This document shows positions 21,743 through 32,365 of a stretch of 64,000 nucleotides of DNA, piece after piece. A program made the position numbers and the translations under genes. The notes below the pieces were generated by a model. The model was not told the DNA's origin. It did not search any database and saw nothing but the letters and a program-made list of their open reading frames with translations. The stretch is taken from positions 372,001 through 436,000 of the forward strand of contig JANFAH010000051.1 of the NCBI GenBank assembly GCA_024663395.1, written 5' to 3'. This stretch comes from Pisolithus tinctorius. Taxonomy: Eukaryota > Basidiomycota > Agaricomycetes > Boletales > Pisolithaceae. Each line of letters begins with the position of its first letter. Positions within the stretch are counted from its first letter, which is position 1.

Positions 21743-24700
21743 TCATTCAATGGAATGGAAACATTTGCACCACTCCTTGCCATGGGCCATCTGACTCAAG
21801 TCCAACTCTGTACAACAACCTCTAGGAATGACTGCTATGGTCCACATTGAGTAAAATGGACTCCTAAGTTTTGGGGGGATCCAAAGTAATAGTTGTCCCT
21901 TTGGGCCTCTGATCCAGCCATCATCATGTAACTTGACTGTTTCACTCAGCTCAGCCTCCTGTTGCATGAATCCATCAATGAGTGGATTGCTGTTATGCAG
22001 TGCATGTGAGGGGTGAAATGAAAAGCAAATGGAATATCTCTTGACATCTGCACTTCTTACTAAGTGAAATAAGGATAGATAAAAGGTGGAGTCACATACC
22101 ATCTGCAGGAGGGAATGGGTGAAGCATACTGGAGGGGTGGGATGCAACCAGTGTCAACTGCTCATTCTCCCAGACCCTCAGAGTCTTGTCCCAAGAGCCT
22201 GAGACAATCCTCTTCCCATCAGGGGAGAATGCAACTGAAAAGACTCCATCTGTATGGCCCACAAGAGGGCTGCCAATCTGCACACCTCCCCCAACATCCC
22301 ACACCCTCACAGTCTTGTCCCAAGAGCCTGAGACAATCCTCTTCCCATCAGGGGAGAATGCAACTGAAGAGACTCCATAAGTATGGCCCTCAAGAGGGCT
22401 GCCAATCTGCACACCTCCCTCAACATCCCACACCCTCACAGTGTTGTCCAAAGAGCCTGAGACAATCCTCTTCCCATCAGGGGAGAATGCAACTGAAGAG
22501 ACTGCATCTGTATGGCCCTCAAGAGGGCTGCCAATCTGCACACCTCCCTCAACATCCCACACCCTCACAGTGCTGTCCCAAGAGCCTGAGACAATCCTCT
22601 TCCCATCAGGGGAGAATGCAACTGAATTGACTGCATCTGTATGGCCCTCAAGAGGGCTGCCAATCTGCACATGTCCCTCAACATCCCACACCCTCACAGT
22701 CTTGTCCAAAGAGCCTGAGACAATCCTCTTCCCATCAGGGGAGAATGCAACTGAAAAGACTCCATCTGTATGGCCCTCAAGAGGGCTGCCAATCTTTACA
22801 CCTCCCTCAACATCCCACACCCTCACAGTGTTGTCCCTTGAGCCTGAGACAATCCTCTTCCCATCAGGGGAGAATGCAACTGAATTGACTCCATCTGCAT
22901 GGCCCTCAAGAGGGCTGCCAATCTGCACACCTCCCTCAACATCCCACACCCTCACAGTGTTGTCCTCTGAGCCTGAGACAATCCTCTTCCCATCAGGGGA
23001 GAATGCAACTGAATTGACACCATAAGTATGGCCCTCAAGAGGGCTGCCAATCTGCACACCTCCCTCAACATCCCACACCCTCACAGTCTTGTCCCTTGAG
23101 CCTGAGACAATCCTCTTCCCATCAGGGGAGAATGCAACTGAATTGACTCCAGAAGTATGGCCCTCAAGAGGGCTGCCAATCTGCACACCTCCCTCAACAT
23201 CCCACACCCTCACAGTGCTGTCCCAAGAGCCTGAGACAATCCTCTTCCCATCAGGGGAGAATGCAACTGAATTGACTCCAGAAGTATGGCCCTCAAGAGG
23301 GCTGCCAATCTGCACACCTCCCTCAACATCCCACACCCTCACAGTGTTGTCCTCTGAGCCTGAGACAATCCTCTTCCCATCAGGGGAGAATGCAACTGAA
23401 GAGACTGCATCTGTATGGCCCTCAAGAGGGCTGCCAATCTGCACACCTCCCTCAACATCCCACACCCTCACAGTGTTGTCCTCTGAGCCTGAGACAATCC
23501 TCTTCCCATCAGGGGAGAATGCAACTGAATTGACACCATAAGTATGGCCCTCAAGAGGGCTGCCAATCTGCACACCTCCCTCAACATCCCACACCCTCAT
23601 AGTGTTGTCCCTTGAGCCTGAGACAATCCTCTTCCCATCAGGGGAGAATGCAACTGAATTGACTGCATCTGTATGGCCCTCAAGAGGGCTGCCAATCTGC
23701 ACACCTCCCCCAACATCCCACACCCTCACAGTCTTGTCCCTTGAGCCTGAGACAATCCTCTTCCCATCAGGGGAGAATGCAACTGAATTGACTGCAGAAG
23801 TATGGCCCTCAAGAGGGCTGCCAATCTGCACACCTCCCTCAACATCCCAGACCCTCAGAGTCTTGTCCCATGAGCCTGAGACAATCCTCTTCCCATCAAG
23901 GGAGAATGCTACTGATTGGACTGCAGAAGTATGGCCATGTAATAGCTGTTGTTCAACTGGCCACCCTTTCAACCCTCCTATGGCAACTCCAGCCAGACCT
24001 GAGAATTTTGGCAAGAGCATTGTTGATAACAATGCATTTGGAGGCATAAATGGCAATGCTGAGATATAAATGTGTGGGGTGCTGTGCAATATCACATTGC
24101 CAAGTTCTGAACCAACTTGATTCCATCTTCCACCAATGCCAATGTATCCTTGAAGCAATCTTGGCCCTTCATTGTTGTGTTAGATGTCATCAAACACTGC
24201 ACATGAAGTACTCACATGTAGCCATTTTGCAACAGTGGCAAGAGCATTCAAACCCTTTCCAACCACCCCCAGCAAGCTTATTATCTCCAGCCAAAACATA
24301 ATTTTTTCACTCCAACAAAAGCCTTCACTTCGCAATGCGAGTTCCAAGTCAAATCCTGTGTTCTGCAGATGCTGTGCCCAGAATTGACTGGAGTAGCGGA
24401 AGATGATGTGGAATGTTGTTGATTCGGTCCGACAGATCAGCAACATCAGCATTGGCAAAGTAGGAGCTTTCTAATCCACAGATGTTGAATCGAAGATTAT
24501 CATGAAGAATCTGCAATGCAGCAAATGCTAGGTCTTTTGTATGTCGTGTGCTGGAGGTATCAATGAAGTAGACACCACTCCGTGAACGATCCATCAGGAA
24601 GTCATAGAAGGATGCATGAAGGGGCCGCACAGCAGAGACGCGGTCCACAATGCCACCCAGCACGGGAGACATGAATTCGAGGATGAGAAAGATGTCATAG

Positions 24701-26602
24701 TGGTCCTCCTTGTTTGGGAATTTTTCACGCATCAAATTTAAGGCTGCCATAGGAAGAGGTTCAAGCGTCATCACGACTTGCCGCATCACAGAGTGATATC
24801 GTTCCAGGCCTCTCCCAGAATCAGGTATGCCCCACTTCAGGATTTCAAAGTAAGTTGTGTCCAGAAAGTGTTCTTCCTCCTTTTGACTCGAGAGCCATCA
24901 GATCGTCATAGCGTTCTTTCGAAGTTTCCCCAGCTTTACCTGGCCTGATGAACTCGCAAGCCAGACGAGCCCACTCGAATAGACCATCGGATTTTTTGAC
25001 GACATTCTGGACTTCTGTTGCTCCAATGCTGGGAAGATGGTCAAGTTCCTTGGAAACATATAGCCGGATGTCACGTTCCACCAACTCCCGACGGACGTCG
25101 TCCAGTGAGGTGGCCTTCACGTGTGGAACATGCCTCATGACACGTTCGATGTCCGGTAATGGTCTGGACGTCAAAAGGATCCGGAAATTGGCTGGCAGAT
25201 GCGCAGCTTCTGATGATTTCAGAAGGTTCAAGATTTCCCTCCTCGATGTCTCCGGCCCACTTTCATCCAAGGCATCAATTACCACGACCACATTCCCAAC
25301 TATCTCTCCATTAATCTTCGACAGCGGCTCCAAGATGAATCGTTTCCACTGTTGTAGCACATCGCATGTGGTCTTGAGAGAGTGGTTATTTGACACCACA
25401 GTTCGACAATGCTCGTCGAAATGCAGGATCACGATCCGCCAGATCAGCGGGCGATAGTAGTCAGAATCTTTTCCTCTCGTCGTTCGGCCTGCCTGTCAGC
25501 GAGCGAAGCAGAAACAGGTGCCAGTCGCTTTCACATCCTCGATCCACGATGCGAATTGTATGGGCAATGGCAGACTTTCCTCTTCCGGGCTGCCCGTGGA
25601 GCCACAAGATACGAGGTGCATTGACGTCACTTGTGGTGATCCAGTCGATGATATCCTTCAAAATTTCTGTCCTGGTACCGTCGAGGCATTTCTTGGTCGT
25701 ATTCAGGCCTGCACCAAGCTGCGTAAGCCATGCCTTCGAGGTTCAGGTCTTCAAGCACGTGGGACATGTTGACCTGGATGTCCCGTATCGCGCGATCTCG
25801 ATATTGTTGCATCAGGTCAGCTCAGATTCTTGACGTGGCCACGGGCGACGGTCTGCGGGTCGGAAACAAGGCTATCCCCGATTCTTATCACTGGACGATG
25901 TATCACATCAGCACACTGAAGCAGATCAGAGGACCATAACCATAGGACCTACAGAATGTTCTTCTTTTTGCAATATTTATGACAACGACAGCGCTGCGGC
26001 ACTCATCTCCTGTGAAATCCTCCGTAACGTCTCTTTCATGCTATCCATATTCTCGATGGTATCCTTTTCCATAAGAAATTCGTAGAGATCCTTTACGGTA
26101 TTGAGGAGGCCGAACACCTCGTTGTCTAGGTTTGCTTGGTTGATGAGCAACTAATAAGGACTACATGAGCGAGGGATCCACGAGAAGGAAAGGGGAAAGT
26201 ACTTGAGAAGCAGCGGTGAGAATCCCCAGTGCAAACTGGACATAAGGGTGGACCTGTGCACTTATATCAGAGCATGCAGGGCGACGGGAAGGTTAAAGCA
26301 CCTACATTCGATAGAGTGGTAGCAAGGGAGTTGAACAATTTGAGAGGCTGGAGAATCGCCTCGATACTTTGAATATTCGTCACCGCAGTATCGGCCTGCC
26401 CGACAAGACCAACAGCAGTTTGCAATACTTGGGGGATGGGTTTCATGTCAACCATTGCCTGTTGTGCAACATTGACTTGACTGCCAATGTTGTCGGTTGT
26501 CTCTGTAGTGGGAGGCTCTGATCGAGTCTGGTTCGACCGATGGAAGAGGTGTCCCATCCTGGAAAACAGATTTCGAGGGGTATTCGCCGATGGTCCAGCC
26601 AT
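21743..26602 (-). CDS. NACHT-WD40 NLR (STAND) protein, copy B, frame-disrupted
   Basis: The start is MAGPSANT at 26602. The order is the same as in copy A: helical N-terminal region ([16 protein letters not shown], then an intron, then [16 protein letters not shown]), NACHT (IDWITTSD...[15 protein letters not shown] at about 25,570-25,660; Walker [12 protein letters not shown] near 25,275), linker, and 14 WD40 repeats. An intron at 22,048-22,099 leads to the last exon (21,743-22,047), absent from copy A's part of the window. It carries ICFSFHPSHALHN, DDGWIRGPKGQLLLWIPP and ELDLSQMAHGKEW, a C-terminal signature I know from basidiomycete WD40 NLRs. Single-base changes break the frame after HTI (25,552), near 25,408, near 24,105 and around 25,860-25,970, mostly at sites intact in copy A. 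Confidence 0.87.
22167..23938 (-). repeat. WD40 repeat array of NLR copy B, 14 units of 129 bp
   Basis: Fourteen in-frame repeats of 43 residues, enough for two seven-bladed propellers. Anchors gtatgg at 22,251 and 23,929 are 13 spacings of 129 bp apart. The frame is fully open across the array. Numbering the unit from the His of HT, variation concentrates at residues 3, 4, 6, 22 and 24: residues 3-4 are SA, DA, YG, SG or DG; residue 6 is N, S, F or Q; residue 22 is W, R, E or L; residue 24 is K, N or S. The remaining residues and codons are almost invariant. Confidence 0.96.
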
Positions 26603-27240
26603 CGAGGAGACGTCGGCAGAGGGATGAGGACGCTCCCTGTGACTGTTGGAGCAGAGATCAATATATACCATCGCACGCAAGGTATAAGGCACATACCGAG
26701 GGAAGGTCAGTTGCGGCCGAGCTGGGTCTTTCGGAGGCTAAACAAACGATGTTCTTCATCTGCTTGCGAGCCATTGAGAAATTCGTATTTTGTGTAAGGT
26801 TTGTAGGTTGGGATTCGAGGTTGGAGGGTGTCAATCAAGTAGTTTCAGGACTCAGGTGTTGAAAGCGCCGACATGCTGTGGACACGTTGCAGGTGCCACT
26901 GCTGGAGGCCGGGAGCGCGACAGCTGCTAGACACGCCATCTTCTAATATCGAATGCTTAATGATCAGAAAGTTCGACTCTCTCATGCTCGCGTTAAGAGA
27001 AAACTGAGTCGATGGCCAAGTCTACGAACAGCTTCGCTATGCAGTGGGAGCTGTAGTACATCGCAGAATCAGATCATAGCTCGTGGGACGAAGGCCCCAG
27101 TCAATCGATCTGAGTTCAGTCCAGCGGTAAGGATTCAGCTTTAGCTCGCGGTTGGCTCAGCGCATTTCACAATACACGAATTCCGCATTTCAACGAGCTT
27201 GCCCACTGCTTCGGCTAGGCGCAGAGCAAAGCATAGGCCT
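26603..27240. other. Intergenic region upstream of NLR copy B
   Basis: This is homologous to 4,920-5,540, with many small indels. The TATA-like string atcaatatatacc is conserved (about 26,658-26,670), again about 55-65 bp upstream of the NLR start. I see no coding frame that is shared by both copies. Confidence 0.4.
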
Positions 27241-28730
27241 TCTTGGTTTGTTAACTGATTTCGAAAATTTCCACCAACGATGTCAACGACGAGATCATCA
27301 CCGCCACGTATTATTCCCCATCGACCCTATACCCTTCCACCCATAACGCCGCTCTCCTCGCAGGTCGGTGGGCACGCAGCGCTGCAAACAACAGAGGCGG
27401 GCTCGCTGCTCCTCAAACTAGCACTCCATCCCCACACAATTGGCATTCTACCAGCTCGTTCGCGATGGCGTATCGCTAGACATCGACGCCACGACAGTGG
27501 CGAAATAACGAGGATCATTATAACGGCATGCTACAGAGCAAACAAGTTGGACGCCGCGGATTCGGCGATGAGGTTCAAAGTATTATGCGCTTTAAATTGC
27601 TTCCAGAGGTAGAAACGGGGCGGGGATTTTATGGCAGAAATTATACGCTCAATGTTTACTTATGGTTCATTCTTAAAGGCAACCGAGGTAAACCATGCAT
27701 TGATACACAGGACGACCATGTTCGCATCTCTTCTACCTCTCGGCACCTTCACACACGCCTGGCATACCGCCATCGCACAGGTGACTTATTCGAACAATGT
27801 TTGCTCTCCTCGCAGATTCACTTGGGTGCCACAAGTATTGGCTAGCGAGGTCATTTCTCCTCTGGTCATGAGTTTTCGCTTGTCGCGGCGGAACGATATC
27901 CGCTTCCTGATACGACACAATTCATGGGAACCGGTCGATTGACTTGCCATTCCTGATGACACTGGGTAACTGAATCCTACCGTCAAGCCCAAGCAGAACT
28001 TGTTCATGCTCAATCTTGACTGATGCCAACCTAGCTTAGCACCAAGGTAATATATTCTTCAGTGTTTTCGCAAAGACAATCTCTTATGGGGATTCAATTA
28101 AGTCCTCTGCCAAAGTTTGCAAGGTTCTGCGAATGAATTGCAAGGTCAGACTGAGTCCCCTGTCACTGGCTGCTCCGCTCTACACGCTCTTGACAAATCT
28201 AACCGCCCTTCCCAGGAGTGGTTACCTCACTTTTGGCTCTCCGCCATTGCTATCCTGTAAAGAAGGGACCAACTGCGTCGATTACGAAAATTGCCTGAAA
28301 GGGAACGGATGCTACCCTTGGGCGAACTCTGACCTCTTCGGTGTAGCTTGGGATGTTCTCGTGTGCTATCGGAACGTGGGGTCATACTACGACTAGGTCA
28401 ATCATGTACCTCATTGACCTGTAGTCGTTGTATGACCCACGGCATATTTGGCTTCAACGAAGCCGTAGGAGGAAACCGCTGAGCTTGTAAAGTTTGCAAG
28501 TATCGACGGCGTCGCTAGAGTGAGACAGCACCCTAATGCTGAGAAACCGTCTTCCTCGATTCGCGAAGGTGATGAAGGCTGACAGCATGACTTCTTCGCG
28601 GTCACAGTACGTCATGGCGGGATACTCTCAAACCGAGATTGATGAGCTGTATGGAGAAGTGTGCATCGTTGCGAGCTTGGACAAGCCAACAAAGCGGGTA
28701 CGTCTGCAAGGTGAATAATGTGGAAGTCTA
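27241..28730 (+). pseudogene. Decayed 2OG-Fe(II) oxygenase, first locus, copy B
   Basis: This is the counterpart of 5,541-6,963. It keeps RNYTLNVY (near 27,638-27,662) and the DTQDD motif, but the iron-ligand His of copy A (KPHIDT) reads Cys here (KPCIDT, near 27,690). The MFASLLPLGTF frame, the GYLTFG...YENCLKG block and the MAGYSQTEIDELYGEVC block (about 28,615-28,670) are all present in different frames. There is about 50 bp of extra sequence near 27,490-27,540 relative to copy A. It is a relic, not a functional enzyme. Confidence 0.6.
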
Positions 28731-29198
28731 TACCTAGCCAGCTACGAGTGGGTCGGTTTGCATATGAAGTATTAAAGAACTCAGGATTGCAAAATATGAC
28801 TTCTGTAGCAGGGAAGTGAATGGACGCCTTCGGATAAGCCACGAACTCTCTAACCAGTAATGACTATGCTATCTGTGCTAGTAAGTGAAAAGGCAAGGGA
28901 CGAAACCTTAGTTGTAGAGCTCCGGAGTAGTCGTACTCCCGACTGTGAGATCAGAAGGGCCTCCGTTGTGAGCCCATACGGTGTCTGCACAGCAGTTGTA
29001 CTAGGAGAGTGCGTGACTTTCTCCGTAGGTGTAGTGATGTAATTGGTTGAACTTCAACCCGTCGAGAACATATCCTTCACACCTGCTAATTGCCTATGCG
29101 CTACTTGCAGTATGATGTGTCAAGATAAACGATCAAGTGTCGGACACATAGTGGTCGACTCGAAGAAGCCCGCGGACAATCTGGGTCGGTTATGTACT
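28731..29198. other. Spacer between oxygenase relic and TEN1-like gene, copy B
   Basis: Equivalent to 6,964-7,448, with small deletions. No gene is recognised. Confidence 0.35.
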
Positions 29199-29793
29199 TC
29201 AAACTGGGTAAGGTGTTGGAGGCACCTCCGCCATCGCTGTGAGAGCAGCGCGCAGCCGCACAATAGTCGAGATCCTTTGCTGGTGAGATGATCAATGCAC
29301 GAATAAAGATCGAGGGATTGATATCAGGAGCAGGTAGGTAGGCCGGAAGCATGGGAATAGGGAGCTCATCCTGCATGGGGGAACGAAGGAGGTGGTTGAG
29401 CGGAGTAAGGCAGGGAAATTTGCAATAGGTACTTACATCGGCTCGTTCGAGGTATCCCACCACCCATACAGTGGCTTTTGCGTTGTAAGGCCCAGTTGTG
29501 ATCTACGTTGGGATTCTTTGAACGTTCGCTTGGAGGACTAAAAACGGAGTGCATGGCTTCCAGGTCGAGGCAGAGAGTCGCGTCTACAAGCAATGCACTG
29601 GAAGCATCGTGCAAGAGCACGAGCGCAGATTCAGGGTCATAAGTTAGCATCCTAGCAAGGAGCAGACATGAATTAGGATGCAGGTAATGCAGTGAGGAGT
29701 ATACCTGCCCGCAACTCTCAGCTTCCTGCCAACGTCGTGTTCAGTGATAGAATCGAGCGTCATCACAGTCGCATGTTCAACCTGCTGAGGCAT
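29199..29793 (-). CDS. Small OB-fold protein resembling CST subunit TEN1, copy B (frame-disrupted)
   Basis: Exon 1 is 29,705-29,793 (MPQQVEHATVMTLDSITEHD...), exon 2 is 29,437-29,651, and exon 3 runs from 29,370 to the TGA at 29,199. Donors GTATAC and GTAAGT and acceptors CTAG and GCAG are all intact. Exon 1 has two bases that are missing in copy A. Exon 2 has one extra base (acaGtggc near 29,470), which turns VWVVGYLERAD out of frame, and exon 3 has an extra base near 29,264. Each copy therefore keeps exons that the other has broken. The assignment to TEN1 (single-stranded telomeric DNA capping) rests on strand order and size only; see copy A. Confidence 0.5.
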
Positions 29794-30022
29794 TGTAGGT
29801 CGTCGCCGGCGAGATTTCCTGTGGCTTGCAAGTGAACTGACAGAACCGTAGACAATAAACGTCCTCGAGTTGATAACAGTCTAATAGTAGGAATTCACGA
29901 ATGGCTGTGCCACGTCCGAAACTCATCCACCCCACAGCATTATCAATCGTTCTCAGGTAAAATTCAATCGTTCAGACGTGCCTTGTTCATTCCTGGACCT
30001 CCATCGATACCAGTGACACACC

Positions 30023-31296
30023 ATGAAAAGCCTTTCCGATGCACGAGCCGAGCTCCTTCGCTTGCAACACAGGGAGTCGGAGCTTCTCCAGGAGATCGTG
30101 GACGTTCGCAAGGCTGTAGCAACCCAGAAAGTTGTAATCGATGAGCTGATCAAAGCAAGCGCCAGTCCCGTTCATCGATCGCCTTCCAAACGAGTTGCTT
30201 ATTACAGATATTCCTCCTCATCAAACTTGAACGGGAACGTCTGGCTAGAGTCTCACGCCGTTGGAGGGCCATAGTCATGGACATTCCTGGTATCTGGAGC
30301 GAGATCGACTTGGAATACTACTGGCTTCGCAAGTTCCCGGCGTTGAAGTTACACTTGGAAAGAAGTCGTCAAACCCCCCTCGCCATCCTCGACGCATATG
30401 ACTTGCGAGAACTAGAAGTTGTTTTGCCTCATGCGAACCGTTTTCATACTCTGGAGATTATTGGTAACGCCGAGAACATCCTCAGCAGAATCTCCCGCGT
30501 AAAATTTCCTTCTCTGCAGTACCTTAGCATAGATGGACGAGGGGAGTCGGTTGATATCCTGCCAAGGATTCAATCATGTGTCCCTGCCCTCAAGCGTCTA
30601 GAATTACTTGGATGGCGCGGACCTTCATCCGTTTCTCAAATTATCGCAGCCGAATCATTGGAGGAGCTGTCCCTCAGGGAAATTGCAAGTGACTGGAAGT
30701 TCAAGAATGACAGCATGCACTTTCCTTCGCTTCAGCGCCTCACGCTGGATGTCAGATCTCCCATATCTTTCTTGGAAGCTATTATAGCGCCTAAGCTCGT
30801 GTCCTTTTGCTATACTGCGGCATATTGCGACGACCCGATCCCCACCAAGTTTGGCGAAAATTGGTCGAAATTCAACAATGTCTCCCGCCTCACTTTCGCT
30901 TTACCCAGGTTTCAAATAGCGAGTGAGGAGACTTTGCTTTTGTCCAGGAGTCTCTGCCATATTTTTCGTGGCATACGTCACGCAGACATTCAAGGGGATT
31001 ACGTGTCGATGCTGTTCTCCCCTTGTATGGACGGCCGAAGTCCTCTTGACAACTGGACATGCCTCGAAACCCTGGACATACGAGACTTCACTTTCAGTTC
31101 ACTCAGATCGTTCAAATGTATAGTAACTTGGTTTACGAAGCGGAGGAACTTGGGCAAACGGAAATTGCATTTCAAACTCATGCAGGAACACGACACCGAT
31201 GATCTGGTGATGCTGAACGCTTCCAACGCCCTCTACCAAACGTTGCAGGATTGTTGTGCGTCGGTGGTGTTCGATCGTGTTGCGGTATCTTGTTAG
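30023..31296 (+). CDS. F-box-like protein, copy B (N-terminal frameshift)
   Basis: ATG 30023 gives the same coiled-coil N-terminus as copy A. One extra base near 30,165 and another near 30,201 garble the F-box core (LPNELLIQIF in copy A). From 30,277 onward the frame is open to the TAG ending at 31,296 (339 codons), including the LRR-like region that is interrupted in copy A (WRGPSSVSQIIAAESLEELSL). If the two inserted bases are errors, the product is about 423 residues. Confidence 0.8.
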
Positions 31297-32178
31297 TTGT
31301 ATCTTCCTTCGTCTGTAGGTTCGCTGTCGTTGGTGAGCAGGTCTACTTTGCGTACTCCAGTGCTGGTGTTAAGATGTCGTGTCCCTCGCAGAGTTGGCCA
31401 ACTTGCTGGACTGCGGATGTCTAACTTGGCATCCTCGTAGGCTGCAAGTGGTACATAGAATGCTACGCTCCCTTCCCAGTATCCAAAAGTCAGAGTTCGT
31501 GTTGTATTGGTCCTCGGGTTCCGAATGGCAGAGGATTCCTTGTTATACTGTAAGTCGATCCAGGGTTGAGTCAATTCCTGCACGCTATCTAGTGCAGGTC
31601 TTGAAAGCTCTTTTCCATGCCTGATAATATCAAGCAGAGGCTGGCCTCTGATTTGAAAAATCCCAATCACCCTGCGCGGTGCACCCCTCAACTTGCGTGG
31701 GCGTTTTTCAGTTTTAGAACTTTACATATCCTACAACCAAGCACCACATTGGAGCTCACTACCGTGGTCTACGGTGCTGCGCTGGCAAGGCATATCGCCG
31801 CAGTGGATATTGGCCGCATCTTGCATAAGGGGGTCGATATGTGGTTCTCACCCTCGATCGTATCTTATCGTCGGCTCCTTGCCAGGGACTGGGAGAGCTA
31901 AAAGTGTCACTGAATTGCCGGAATCCGGCTCTTCGGTGTAGCAAATGACCGCGAGCCATTTGTGGATGACTTGAATGAGTATCATCCTCCCAATTGTCTT
32001 ACACATCGCGCGAACGATGATGCACTGACTTACGGGCCCTGCAGGCGACCAACGGGAGAAATTAGTACAAAAGAAGAGGAAAGCGAAGCGCCCGCCACGT
32101 ACGCAAGAAACTGACCCATTTGTTGACTTGATTGACGAGAAAATTGTCGCAGAAGTTATAGATATCCTCGTCGTCCAT
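31293..32178 (-). CDS. Multi-exon protein of unknown function, copy B
   Basis: This is nearly identical to 9,515-10,400, with a single substitution (31,816). Start is ATG 32178 (MDDEDIYNFCDNFL). The terminal exon of about 130 codons ends at 31,293 and overlaps the F-box stop codon by 4 bp. The family is unknown. The near-total identity contrasts with 2-3 percent divergence elsewhere in the unit. Confidence 0.5.
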
Positions 32179-32365
32179 GGTACATGAGTATGAACAGATC
32201 TCCAGCTTCGTTACAGGTATCAAGTAGGTGTTATCATGAGCTCTCTCGGAGGCTTCGTCACAATAAGCAAGCCAACAAAAGCAGCACGAAAAGAAAAGCG
32301 ACCGATACAAGACGAGAGACAAACCAATCGTAAAAAAAAAAGGCTGAGCCCAACTCCCATACACG

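Noticed and set aside
22115..24069. Long plus-strand open frames across WD40 array B
   Set aside because: Same antisense artefact of a 129-bp in-frame tandem repeat; the minus strand carries the recognisable WD40 protein.
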